Positions 17,607 through 26,879 of a stretch of 64,000 nt of DNA are shown piece after piece (within the stretch, counting starts at the first letter, position 1; every line of letters starts with the position of its first letter). The stretch comes from RGIG3701 sp030530205 (GTDB taxonomy: Bacteria; Planctomycetota; Planctomycetia; Pirellulales; Thermoguttaceae): positions 61,818-125,817 of the forward strand of contig JAUMVK010000006.1 in the NCBI GenBank assembly GCA_030530205.1, in the 5' to 3' direction. Made by a program: the position numbers and the translations under genes. Under the pieces are notes generated by a model. It did not search any database and was not told the DNA's origin. It saw only the letters and a program-made list of their open reading frames with translations.

Positions 17607-20600
17607 TCACTCGCCGTAGATCTTTTTCAGCTCGGCGGAAAGAACTTCGTCCCGGCGCATTGTGGGTATCTCGCGGATGACTTTTCCATCGGGGCCAACG
17701 AGGATCAGGCACGGAATCGCCTGGATGCCGTAGTAGTAAACCGGGTCAAAATCGCCCTGCTGGCAGATCGTCTGCCACGGGAGGTTACGGCGTTCCAGGA
17801 AGGTGGCGAGCTGGTTTCGGTCCGCATCGATGCTGAAACCGAGGATTTCAAACCCTTTGTCGTGGTACTCGGCGTAGTATTTGTCTTCGAGGTTTTTCAG
17901 TTCCATGACGCACGGGTTGCACCAGGTTGCCCAGAAATCGACCAGCGTGACTTTTCCGGCGTAGTCCTTCTGAATGTCGACCGTCTGACCGTCGAGCGTC
18001 GTACCGACCAGTTCCATCGGTTTCCCTTTCAGCATCGCGCGGCGGGCCATTCCTGTGATGAAGTCGGCCGTGTTGATGAGCTGGGGGTCTTCCGTCGCGA
18101 GGACCGCCTCACGCAAAGCATTGCAGGCGGTTTCGATTTTTTGAACGTCAACGCCCAAATCGTTTGCGGCCACGATCATCTGCATGAAATGCCCCATCAG
18201 GTCGCCGTTCATGCATTTGGAACCCTTCGCACGCTGACAGATGGCGGTCAGTTTTTCGAGTGTAGCGCCCATTTCGTCGGCGTTTGGCATCCGCCCGAGC
18301 AGCAGCGAGCTGGTGATGATTTGTTCGACCTGAACCTGGATCACGAGCGTTTCGGCTTTACGGGCTTCGAGGGCAGCAATCAGCTTTGCAAAAACATCGT
18401 TGATTTTTTCCGCTGCCTTGGGATCATTCTGAAACTGGGCAGAGAATTGAATACCCTGGGTTTTGATGTTTACCGCGTAGTTCAAATCCGCTTCGGTGGC
18501 CTGTTCGTCCGCGATGATTTGATCAGCGGCCTGGGAGCGTGCGGCCTGGATCTTCTGAAACTTCTCCATGGCGGCTTCCATCGTTGGAAGCTGCTGGAGA
18601 GCGGCCTGAATTTCGTAGGCGTGCTGGTCAAAATTCTCAAGGAACTGCTTCGTCTCGTTGAGGGTGGTGTTCGGTGGGAACTCGGCGAACTGGTCAAGGA
18701 TGCCGGCTTCCTGAGCGGGGCTTTCCGTCTGTTCCTGAGAGGCCTCCTCGGTCGTGCTCATTGACTGGGACGGCGCGGCTGAATCGGCAGGAGCGTCGAG
18801 GCTGGTTTCCTCCTCGGCTTTTTTGCGGGCGGCTTCGGCGGCTTCGGGGTAAATCTCACCCAAAAGGTTCATCAGACGGCCGCGTGCGTTGGTCGTGATG
18901 ACTTTCCCGTCCGCACCGACGAGGAACATCGTGGGGATTCCCATGATGCCGTATTTCTCAGAGAAAGATTCCGGAAGGTCCATCCCGTCCTGAGTCGCAA
19001 TGATCCACGGTGTTTTTTCTTCTTCAACGAAATCTTTGAGCTTTTCCACGTCTTTATCCACGCTCAGGCCGATGATTTCAAACCCGGCGTCGTGGAACGC
19101 TTCGTAGGCTTTGGCCATGCGCGGGAATTCAGCACGGCACGGGCCGCACCAGGTCGCCCAGACGTCCACCAGGACAGTCTTCCCGGCAAAGTCCTGGATC
19201 TTGATTTCTTTCCCGTCGAGAGTCTTCGCAACGAGGTCCAGCGGTTTGCCCGGCAGGTCCATCTGGGTCAGGATCCCCTGGATCATTTTAGCTGCCCGCG
19301 CCGTCCAAGGTTCATCACTCGAAGCCAGTGCGTTCTGAACTGCCGCGGCGAGCTTTTTTGCGGCGGGCGGATCCAGAGCACTAATCAGTTGAACGGAAAG
19401 CTGCGTCAGCGGGCTGAGAAATTCGGGACGCAGCGCCTTGATCTTTTGGCCTTTGGTCAAAAGATCTGCCAGTTCATCGGCCAAGGCCTGAATGTCGGTC
19501 GCGGTATGGACTTTTACGGCCAGAAACCGGAGCGTTTCGATGTTCCAGTCCAAAAATTGAGTCAAGTCGGTGTTTTCCAGAGCGTTGACCGATTTTTGAA
19601 ACTTCAGAACGGGTTCGAATGGGTTTCCTTTGGCCGACTGAACGATTTGCATGAACTGGCGGAAAACTGCTTCACGGAGCATTTCAGGTGTGGCGTTTTC
19701 GGGAGGAACGAAGTCAGTGGAGATTTCCTCCGGCTTGGCTTCCTCGATTTCCTCGGCCGGTTCATCCTCAACACCAGCCATGGACTCACTATTGTTTTCT
19801 TCGTCTTCGGTTTCGTCATCATCGTCGTCATCGCCGAGTTCAATCTCTTCGGGGACTTCTTCCTCTTCGGGGACTTCCACATCCGGGTAGATTTCACCCA
19901 GAAGCTCCATTAATCGGCCGCGGGCGTTGATCGTGATGACCTTTCCGTCTGCGCCAACGAGGAACATCGTTGGGATGGACGAAATTCCGTACTGGTCATC
20001 AAAATGCTTGCCCTTCATTTTCTGCTGCGTGACGATGGTCCACGGAACGTCATTTTCCTCGACGAAAGATGTCAGCTTGTCCAGGTCGTCGTCAATGCTT
20101 AAACCAATGACCTCAAAACCGGCATCGTGGTACACGTCCCACGCGCGGCGAATGTTAGGCGTTTCAGCGCGACACGGCCCGCACCAGGTCGCCCAGACGT
20201 CGATCAGGACAGTTTTCCCGGCAAAATCTTCAATTTTGACCGTTTTTCCATCGAGAGTTTTTGCTTTCAGTTCGATTGGGTTTCCGGGGAGATTGAGCTT
20301 CACCAGGATTCCGTCGATCTGATCGTTCATGAACGGAGCCCACTGGGCTTTTGAGGTCGCGAGAGCCGTTTTTAGGGCTTCCAGAAGTTTTTTGCCGGTT
20401 TCAGGGGCTTTCGTATCTGGCGCGATATTCAAGCTGATTTGTGCCAAAAGCTGAAGAGTTTCGTCCTGGAAAGCGTTCAGTTTTATCCCTTCTGTGACGA
20501 TTTCGGTCAGTTTCGACACGATCTTGTCAATATCCGGTTCCTCCCCAGAAGTGCGGAGTGAACCGAAGAAACGGAAAATCCCGAGTTCCCAGGCAACGCA

Positions 20601-23600
20601 GGCGTTGAGTTCCTCGTTCCCGGCTTTTTTGACGGAAGCTTCAAAAGCGTTCAGTTTCTCCAGATCGAGGGAAGTGCGGGTGAGGCCCGAAATTTGCTTG
20701 TGCGCCTGGGCTTTCATCTCGTCGAGCGTCGCGCCTTCGCCCGGGACGAAATCGGTAGAAACTTCCTCTTCTTCCTCGTCATCATCGTCACCCTCGTTTT
20801 CATCTTCGTCAGCGTCGGGGTTCAGGATCCGCTCTTTTTGGCCTTCCATCGCTTTAATGAGTTCTTCCGAATGTTCGAAGTCAGTCGCTTTGGCGATTTC
20901 CTGAAGTTTCGTCAGCAGAGCGGCCTGGGCTTCGGGTTCCGCGTCTTCCTCGAATTGCATCAGGGAAAGAGTGACTTGCAGGAGCATGAGGAACGATTGT
21001 TCGGTCGGTTTCACTTTTGCGCCTTCATCGATCAAATCCGTCAGAGTCTTCATGATGTCGGGTTTTTTCGTCTCGGACTTCTCTTCGTCATCAGAATCCT
21101 GCATTGTTTGCATAAGTTCGCCGAAGAAGGAAAAGATTCTGGTTTCCCACGCGGTGTAGGCGGTGAGTTCCTCATTCTTCACGGCTGCGACGGCGATTTT
21201 CAATTCGTTCAGCTTCTTCTGCATTGCGGCCGGATCAGGAATTTCCAGAATCGCCTGGATCTTTTCATCAACGGAGTTTTTCAATTCGTCCAGCGTTGCG
21301 CCTTCTTTGGCGGTGAACCGGACCGGCTTGGTCTTAAGCTCGATCGATTCGATCCGTTTATTCATGGCAGAGCGCAAATTGTCCCAGTCCTCGCCTTCTT
21401 TTCCTTCTGAGTTTTTCAGGATCAGATTGGCGATTTCCAAAAGTTTGGTTTCGTCCTGCATGAAAATCGAGGTGCTGCGGATGCAAGTGTCCAGAGAGTA
21501 AGATTTCAGGGAATCCGAAGTGAAGGCACTCGGAAGGAGCGCTTTGTATTCTTTGAACAAAGCGTTGAGTTCTTCGTCTGTCGGATCCTCCTCCAACCCC
21601 TTTATTTTGAGGCTGAACGCGTACCAGTCCTGAGCGGTTTCAAGCACTTTCGTCAATTCGGGGAACGGGCTTTTGGCCACGGTGGTTTTCAGATCGTCCA
21701 ACTTGGCGGAGAACGCTTCCGAATCGTCCTTCGTCTCGCGCTGGAGCAGTATGACGCGAACGTTCAGGGCGTAATAGAAATCCGCCTTTTGCACGTCTTT
21801 GGAGGCAAAAATCCGGTCGCAGGCGACGATCGTGTCCTCTGCCGTTTTATCCAAAATGGCCAGGAAGAGGGGCTGATTGCCAGTCTGTACGACTTGCATC
21901 AGGAGTTCCTGCATTTGTTCGCTTTCCTGCGAATTCACGTACTCCACGCACTGTTCAACCGTTGCGTTCTCGGGCAGAGAGATCATTTTCAGAATCGGTT
22001 CAGGAATTTCGACCTTCTGAGCTTCGTCTTCCTCGAGATCATCTTCTTCCAAATCATCTTCCTCGAGTTCTTCATCCTCACCATCCTCGGTGCCGGCGGT
22101 CGATTCCGAAGGAGTGGCGGCTTCTTCGGTCTTGGGGGCTTCATCAGATTTTGGGGCTTCTACCGGTTCATCGTCGAGATTGATCTCGGTCGGAAGGGCC
22201 TCGGTCTCGGCGTTGGGATTCGCGGCCGGGGGCGCTGGAATCGCCTGGGTAGCGGGGTTCAGGGTGTCGGGCACGACTTCTTCCGGCGCTTCTTTCAGTT
22301 CCTTCAGGAAACTTTCGATCGATTTGCGGAACTGGCCTTTCAGTTCCTCTTCTCGGCCGGTGACTTCGAGCGAGTCGCAGACCGGCAGGATGGCGTTGAG
22401 CATTTCCTCGATTGCGGCTTTGCCTTCCTCCGTGGATTTTACGCCGGGTTTCTGTGAAGCGATTGCGACCATCTGAACACACATCTGGAGGCAATTAATG
22501 TTAAAGAGGTTTTTCTCCGTGCCGGTTTTCACGCAGGCGAGGAATTTATCCTTGAACGCCTGGATATCAAAGTCCGCGCTTTGAATGAGCGGGATCAGGT
22601 GAATCAGATCGATCTGCCACGAGGTGTAGGCCGTCAGGTCCGCGTTCCCGTATTTTTCCACGGCGGCGAGGAATTCGGCCAGTTTTTCATTCGGAAGATT
22701 CTCTGTACCGGCCCGCATGATGATCTCCATCTTCTGAGAGACCAATTCTTTCAGTCCTTTCAGATCCGTTCCTTCCGGCGCGGTGAACGTCATCGGCTCG
22801 GTCACGAATTTAATGTCGTCGAGCTGGTTCTGAATCATCGAGCGCAGGTGTTCAGACTGTGGGTCGTCTTTTCCTTCCAGACCTTTCAGAAGCATTTCAC
22901 ATATCTGTTTGGTTTTCTGATTGTCGTCCACGAAGATGGATGCGAGCTGCATAATGGCCTGGAGCTGAGGACCTTTCATTTCACCGGAAGCGCAGACTTT
23001 TTCCACGAAGGAAATGTATTCGGCGTAAAGGGCGTCTTTCTGCTCGGCAGTCGGTTCTTCGGCGGCACTGAACATTTCACTGGCTTTGTCCATGAGGGAG
23101 GCAGCGGCGGCGTCCAGCTCAACAAGAGAAACAAGCGCAGGGAAACGACCGGCTTTGACTTCTTCGGTCAGAGCGGCGTAGTCCGGCTCAATGTTCTTGC
23201 GTGCTTTGTCAGAACGCATCACGTCAAGACGAAACTGAAGGGCGTCTTTATATTGTTCTTCCGTCGTGTCTTCCGCTTTGCAAAGAAGAACGAGCGCTTC
23301 CTTCACGGAATCCTGCAATTTGTTCATCGTTTCCGTCAGCCAGGTCTGGAGTTCCGGATCCTGTTTGCGGAACAGAGGCATGATAGTCTGCTGGAATTCC
23401 GGGGTACTGACCGAATTCACGAAATCTTCCAGAGCTTTCGCCGTTTTTTCTTCCGGCAGTTTTGTCATCGCTTCGAGTTTGGTTTTCAACTCGTCGATCT
23501 GCTCCGCGGTGAGTTCCGGCTCGACCGGAGCCTGGGTCTGCGGGTTTTGTCCATTTTGCTGCGCCATTTCCGGGTGTTCGATCATCTGGAGGCGCATTTT

Positions 23601-25196
23601 GAGGGAGTTGAGGAACATCTGGGAGTTTTCGTCCTCTTTGCCTTCCAGTCCCTTGATGAGTGTTTCGAGAATTGGCTTGGCCTTTTCTTTATCGTCCTGG
23701 AACATTCCAACGCTCTGCATGAGTACTTCTGCAGGAAGTCCGATCAGCGCGTCGTTCTTCGCGGCGTCTTCGGCGAGTTGAAAGAGATCCGGATAAAGCG
23801 CTTCCTTCTGTTCGGGAGTGGGCTGCGATGTGCCCTCAAAAATCGGCGCGGCTTTTTCCAGGATAGCGGCGGCCTGCGCGCAAACGGCGGCACGTGGTGC
23901 GAACTGCGGGAATTTGCTCTTTTCCACTTCGTCTTTCAGGACGGTGTAACGTTCTTCCATTTGTGCGAACGAGGGTTTTTCCTCGTCAGCGGCGTAGGCC
24001 ATGGCAAGGCGGAGACGCCATTCAAATGCGGTCTTGAATTCTTCTTCGGTCGTATCTTCCGCTTTGAAAATTTCCTTTGCGGCTTCCTCGGTATTTGTCT
24101 CGATTTCCTTCCACTCGTCCATGACGGTTTTCTGGACTTCTTCTTTACGCACTTCGAGGAAAGACTGCATCGTTTCCTGGAATTCCGGGCTTTCGAGGAG
24201 TTTCAGGTACTCAGTCAGTTTGGCTGGGGTTTTTTCTTCCGGGAGGGTTTTGAATTTCGCGACTTTTGCTTTAACTTCTTCAGGTGTGATGGCTTGAAGC
24301 TGAATGTCTTTTTTCAGGGCCTCGATCTGTTGTGGGAGCATGGAGGAAAGTGACTTGAGCGATTCCACGGGGCTTTTCTCAAGCGCGGCCTGCAGTTTTT
24401 CACAGATCGGAAGCATTTTCTCAGAATCAGTCTGGAAAACCTGCGCGATGTTCATGAGCATGAAGACGTTCAGGCTGTCGAGCTTCTGGGCCAAAACTTT
24501 ATCGAGCTGCGCGGTGTATTCGCCGTAGATAGCGTTCAGGTCCTCGGTTTTCGGTGTGCCGTCCTTCATCATGAGATCGGCTTTTTGCAGCAGACTGAGG
24601 GAATCTTTGACCAAATCGACTCGCTCGGTGAGTTTCGGGAAACGGCCTTTTGCCACTTTATCGCGCAGCGTGTTGAGCTGAAGACTTACGCTTTCCGGCG
24701 AGGCCTGCGTCCGCTGGGCGTTCATGATCTGATTTTCCATCAGAACCGAAAGAGCCTGCATATACTCGTCTTCTGTCGCGTCTTCAGCGCCGAGGATCAT
24801 GTCCGCGGCCGTCTGTTTGTTCTCCTGGATCATCTGCGCGGCGACCTGGAGACCCGCTCTCGCGTTTTCGCCTTGGGACTGCATTACAGAAATCGCAGCG
24901 GCCTGGAATTCGGAACCGTCCAGAGAATTAAGGTAAGCGGCAAGCGACTTGGCCGAACGGTCTTTCGGGAGCGTTGTGAACTCGCGGAGGGCTTCCGGAA
25001 TCAGTTCGTTCGCGGCTTCGGATACTTCGGAATCGATTTTCGTGGCTTCGGAGTTTGTCGCTTCGGTTTTCTCGGTGGAAGTGTCCGAAACCTCGGCGTT
25101 ACGGTCCACGACCGGGGCTTTCATGTCGCAGCCAGTCAAAAGGAGCGCCGCCATAAAGAATGAGATCACAAATTGGATTACATTAAATTTGGTCAT
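17607..25196 (-). CDS. Giant lipoprotein (2529 aa) with three TlpA-like thioredoxin domains and nine helical repeat modules
   Basis: The signal peptide ends in the lipobox LLTGC (Cys22), so the protein is anchored in a membrane and exposed to an exocytoplasmic space. Module A ('LPEEKTA..L..FV...' followed by a helical bundle ending in 'AEDTTEEE...A') recurs near residues 66, 305, 570, 1065 and 2167. Module B ('FVPGEGATLDEMK...' with a conserved Trp) recurs near 798, 1292, 1480 and 1827. Acidic linkers separate blocks. Thioredoxin domains carry WCGPC at Cys1672/1675 and Cys2017/2020 and WCNPC at Cys2426/2429. Each has a cis-Pro (SSIPTMFL, MGIPTMFL, QAIPCLIL). Single A-plus-thioredoxin or B-plus-thioredoxin proteins would be ordinary; this is a chain of them. 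It probably reduces or rearranges disulfides of exported proteins. AAGGAAAA precedes the ATG. Confidence 0.9.
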   Translation of the reverse strand: MTKFNVIQFVISFFMAALLLTGCDMKAPVVDRNAEVSDTSTEKTEATNSEATKIDSEVSEAANELIPEALREFTTLPKDRSAKSLAAYLNSLDGSEFQAAAISVMQSQGENARAGLQVAAQMIQENKQTAADMILGAEDATEDEYMQALSVLMENQIMNAQRTQASPESVSLQLNTLRDKVAKGRFPKLTERVDLVKDSLSLLQKADLMMKDGTPKTEDLNAIYGEYTAQLDKVLAQKLDSLNVFMLMNIAQVFQTDSEKMLPICEKLQAALEKSPVESLKSLSSMLPQQIEALKKDIQLQAITPEEVKAKVAKFKTLPEEKTPAKLTEYLKLLESPEFQETMQSFLEVRKEEVQKTVMDEWKEIETNTEEAAKEIFKAEDTTEEEFKTAFEWRLRLAMAYAADEEKPSFAQMEERYTVLKDEVEKSKFPQFAPRAAVCAQAAAILEKAAPIFEGTSQPTPEQKEALYPDLFQLAEDAAKNDALIGLPAEVLMQSVGMFQDDKEKAKPILETLIKGLEGKEDENSQMFLNSLKMRLQMIEHPEMAQQNGQNPQTQAPVEPELTAEQIDELKTKLEAMTKLPEEKTAKALEDFVNSVSTPEFQQTIMPLFRKQDPELQTWLTETMNKLQDSVKEALVLLCKAEDTTEEQYKDALQFRLDVMRSDKARKNIEPDYAALTEEVKAGRFPALVSLVELDAAAASLMDKASEMFSAAEEPTAEQKDALYAEYISFVEKVCASGEMKGPQLQAIMQLASIFVDDNQKTKQICEMLLKGLEGKDDPQSEHLRSMIQNQLDDIKFVTEPMTFTAPEGTDLKGLKELVSQKMEIIMRAGTENLPNEKLAEFLAAVEKYGNADLTAYTSWQIDLIHLIPLIQSADFDIQAFKDKFLACVKTGTEKNLFNINCLQMCVQMVAIASQKPGVKSTEEGKAAIEEMLNAILPVCDSLEVTGREEELKGQFRKSIESFLKELKEAPEEVVPDTLNPATQAIPAPPAANPNAETEALPTEINLDDEPVEAPKSDEAPKTEEAATPSESTAGTEDGEDEELEEDDLEEDDLEEDEAQKVEIPEPILKMISLPENATVEQCVEYVNSQESEQMQELLMQVVQTGNQPLFLAILDKTAEDTIVACDRIFASKDVQKADFYYALNVRVILLQRETKDDSEAFSAKLDDLKTTVAKSPFPELTKVLETAQDWYAFSLKIKGLEEDPTDEELNALFKEYKALLPSAFTSDSLKSYSLDTCIRSTSIFMQDETKLLEIANLILKNSEGKEGEDWDNLRSAMNKRIESIELKTKPVRFTAKEGATLDELKNSVDEKIQAILEIPDPAAMQKKLNELKIAVAAVKNEELTAYTAWETRIFSFFGELMQTMQDSDDEEKSETKKPDIMKTLTDLIDEGAKVKPTEQSFLMLLQVTLSLMQFEEDAEPEAQAALLTKLQEIAKATDFEHSEELIKAMEGQKERILNPDADEDENEGDDDDEEEEEVSTDFVPGEGATLDEMKAQAHKQISGLTRTSLDLEKLNAFEASVKKAGNEELNACVAWELGIFRFFGSLRTSGEEPDIDKIVSKLTEIVTEGIKLNAFQDETLQLLAQISLNIAPDTKAPETGKKLLEALKTALATSKAQWAPFMNDQIDGILVKLNLPGNPIELKAKTLDGKTVKIEDFAGKTVLIDVWATWCGPCRAETPNIRRAWDVYHDAGFEVIGLSIDDDLDKLTSFVEENDVPWTIVTQQKMKGKHFDDQYGISSIPTMFLVGADGKVITINARGRLMELLGEIYPDVEVPEEEEVPEEIELGDDDDDDETEDEENNSESMAGVEDEPAEEIEEAKPEEISTDFVPPENATPEMLREAVFRQFMQIVQSAKGNPFEPVLKFQKSVNALENTDLTQFLDWNIETLRFLAVKVHTATDIQALADELADLLTKGQKIKALRPEFLSPLTQLSVQLISALDPPAAKKLAAAVQNALASSDEPWTARAAKMIQGILTQMDLPGKPLDLVAKTLDGKEIKIQDFAGKTVLVDVWATWCGPCRAEFPRMAKAYEAFHDAGFEIIGLSVDKDVEKLKDFVEEEKTPWIIATQDGMDLPESFSEKYGIMGIPTMFLVGADGKVITTNARGRLMNLLGEIYPEAAEAARKKAEEETSLDAPADSAAPSQSMSTTEEASQEQTESPAQEAGILDQFAEFPPNTTLNETKQFLENFDQHAYEIQAALQQLPTMEAAMEKFQKIQAARSQAADQIIADEQATEADLNYAVNIKTQGIQFSAQFQNDPKAAEKINDVFAKLIAALEARKAETLVIQVQVEQIITSSLLLGRMPNADEMGATLEKLTAICQRAKGSKCMNGDLMGHFMQMIVAANDLGVDVQKIETACNALREAVLATEDPQLINTADFITGMARRAMLKGKPMELVGTTLDGQTVDIQKDYAGKVTLVDFWATWCNPCVMELKNLEDKYYAEYHDKGFEILGFSIDADRNQLATFLERRNLPWQTICQQGDFDPVYYYGIQAIPCLILVGPDGKVIREIPTMRRDEVLSAELKKIYGE

Positions 25197-25250
25197 TGGA
25201 TTTTCCTTAAATGTTGAAGTTTTTTCTTTAATTTCCTGTTTTGTTGAACT

Positions 25251-26534
25251 TTACATCACCCAACCGTCCGGGATGCAGTTGCCTTTTTGCACGACGACGA
25301 TCCCGTCCACGATTTGGCAGTATTCATTCTCAGCCATATTTTCGAGGTGGTTGGTGTTCAAAATCCGCACATTTTTACCGATGCGGCAGTTTTTATCGAT
25401 GATGGCGTTTTCGATGTACGACCCAGTCCCAATTCCCAGAGGCATTGGATTTCCAGCGTCTTCATCCTCTGCCTCGTGATCGTAAAAGTCAGCGCCCATG
25501 ATGACGCAGTTCCGAATGGTAACGTTCGCGCCGATCTGGCATCGTACACCGATGACGGAGTTTTCGATCACTGCGCCGCGCCCGATATTGCATCCGTCAG
25601 CTATGAGTGAGTCCGAGACCGTTGCGCCGGTGATCGTCGTGGAAGGCAGAAAACGTGCGCGCGTATAGATCGGAGCGTCTGGCTCGAACATTTTGAACGG
25701 CGGGTTCGGTTTCGCAAGGCTCAGATTGGCCTCAAAAAAGGAACGGATCGTTCCGATGTCTTCCCAGTAGCCGTCGTAAACGTACGTGTGAACTTTTTTG
25801 CTGTGGATCAATGCGGGAAAGACTTCTTTGCCGAAGTCTTTGTATTCGGTTTTACTCAGAACGTGCGTGAGCATATTTTTGTTGAAAACGTAAATGCCCA
25901 TACTTGCGAGGTAGTCACGGCCTTTCGCTTTAATGCCTTGCGTGGCGAGCCAGTCAGGATCGGTTTCAAAACCTTTGAGTTCATCCACATTTTTGGGTTT
26001 CTCAAGGAAGCCTTCCACTTGTCCCGTGGTGGTATTGACGCGCATGATGCCAAGCCCCGTAGTGTCTTTTGCCCGGACTGGGATCGAGGCGATCGTCGCG
26101 TCCGCCCCGGATTCCTTGTGGATTTTCAGCATTTCGCGGAAGTCCATTCGGTAAAGCTGATCGCCCGAAAGAATAATGACGTAATCCACATTGCTGCTCG
26201 CTACATAGCGAAGGCTTTTTTTCACAGCGTCCGCGGTCCCCTCGTACCAGTTCGGATTGTCAATCGTCTGCTCGGCGGCAAGGATCTCAATGTAACCGCG
26301 GCGGTAACGGTCAAAGGAGTACGCGCCGCGGATGTGCCGGTGAAGGCTCATAGAGTTGAACTGGGTGAGGACGTAAACTTTCAGAATGTCGCTGTTAATG
26401 CAGTTCGAGAGTGGAATGTCGATGAGGCGGTATTTGCCCGCGACAGGCACGGCCGGCTTGGAACGTACTTTGGTGAGCGGGTACAAACGTGTGCCACGGC
26501 CGCCGCCGAGAATCAGTGCCAATACTTTATCCAT
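25251..26534 (-). CDS. glgC: Glucose-1-phosphate adenylyltransferase (ADP-glucose pyrophosphorylase)
   Basis: This enzyme makes ADP-glucose from glucose-1-phosphate and ATP for glycogen synthesis. The nucleotide-binding GGGRGTRLYPLT is at residues 10-21, followed by SKPAVPVAGKYRLIDIPLSN. The catalytic region WYEGTADAV and YVIILSGDQLYRMD are intact. The C-terminal 110 residues form a left-handed beta-helix (hexapeptide pattern), which carries allosteric sites in this family. At 427 residues it is normal. AAGGA precedes the ATG. The giant thioredoxin lipoprotein gene begins 54 bases after its stop. Confidence 0.95.
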   Translation of the reverse strand: MDKVLALILGGGRGTRLYPLTKVRSKPAVPVAGKYRLIDIPLSNCINSDILKVYVLTQFNSMSLHRHIRGAYSFDRYRRGYIEILAAEQTIDNPNWYEGTADAVKKSLRYVASSNVDYVIILSGDQLYRMDFREMLKIHKESGADATIASIPVRAKDTTGLGIMRVNTTTGQVEGFLEKPKNVDELKGFETDPDWLATQGIKAKGRDYLASMGIYVFNKNMLTHVLSKTEYKDFGKEVFPALIHSKKVHTYVYDGYWEDIGTIRSFFEANLSLAKPNPPFKMFEPDAPIYTRARFLPSTTITGATVSDSLIADGCNIGRGAVIENSVIGVRCQIGANVTIRNCVIMGADFYDHEAEDEDAGNPMPLGIGTGSYIENAIIDKNCRIGKNVRILNTNHLENMAENEYCQIVDGIVVVQKGNCIPDGWVM

Positions 26535-26656
26535 CTTGAATCCTTTCGTATAATTTGCAAGGTCCCTAAAATTTCCTCATTAAATTTTAACAGAATTTCG
26601 CTGAAATGCAAAGGGGTGCGGGGGAAAAAAGAGAAAAAATGTAGTATTTTTTGTTT

Positions 26657-26790
26657 TTTAAAGCCCCCCCTGAAAGGGGAGGTGGCGCGCAGCGCCGGAG
26701 GGGTTCCGAAATTGGGGAAAATCGGCTTTTTCTTTGAAACCCCTCCACCGCCTTTGGCGGTCCCCTTCCCCTTTCAGGGGAGGCTTTAAA
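26657..26790. repeat. Dispersed palindromic element, copy 1
   Basis: Two ~50-base arms run from TTTAAAGCCCCCC at the left to GGGGAGGCTTTAAA at the right. Each arm holds its own hairpin: CCCCTGAAAGGGG with GGCGCGCAGCGCC on the left, and CCGCCTTTGGCGG with CCCCTTTCAGGGG on the right. They flank a ~32-base unique centre. It lies between glgC and a DUF1559 gene, and copy 2 with the same layout is at 28807-28935. The remaining part of 26535-26656 is AT-rich and should contain the glgC promoter. Confidence 0.8.
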
Positions 26791-26801
26791 TTTTTAAAAA
26801 C

Positions 26802-26836
26802 AAAAAAGAGCTGAAAGGTCTGAAACCTTCCAGCTC
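26802..26836 (-). terminator. Intrinsic terminator after the DUF1559 gene
   Basis: On the minus strand GAGCTGGAAGGT pairs with ACCTTTCAGCTC and is followed by TTTTTTG, 44 bases beyond the stop codon. Confidence 0.85.
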
Positions 26837-26879
26837 CGTGAAATTTGCTTATGGGGTTTATCCCAAGCGATTAAGCGTA

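Noticed and set aside
17539..17712. N-terminal extension of EF-G by 58 residues
   Set aside because: The extension reads through the AATTCCT repeat and overlaps the end of the upstream gene; EF-G homology starts at MSTAIEK.
20000..24300. Possible frameshift or gene boundary inside the giant lipoprotein gene
   Set aside because: The frame is open throughout, module text and codon use are continuous, and no internal start with ribosome site plus signal peptide was found.
22581..24353. 590-codon plus-strand frame, with several others over 17862-22457
   Set aside because: All are antisense to the giant thioredoxin lipoprotein gene. Its Glu/Lys-rich codons give Phe/Leu/Arg-rich shadows on the other strand.
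26657..26790. Large palindrome as terminator of glgC or the DUF1559 gene
   Set aside because: The DUF1559 gene has its own good terminator at 26802-26836, glgC reads away from the palindrome, and a second copy exists at 28807.
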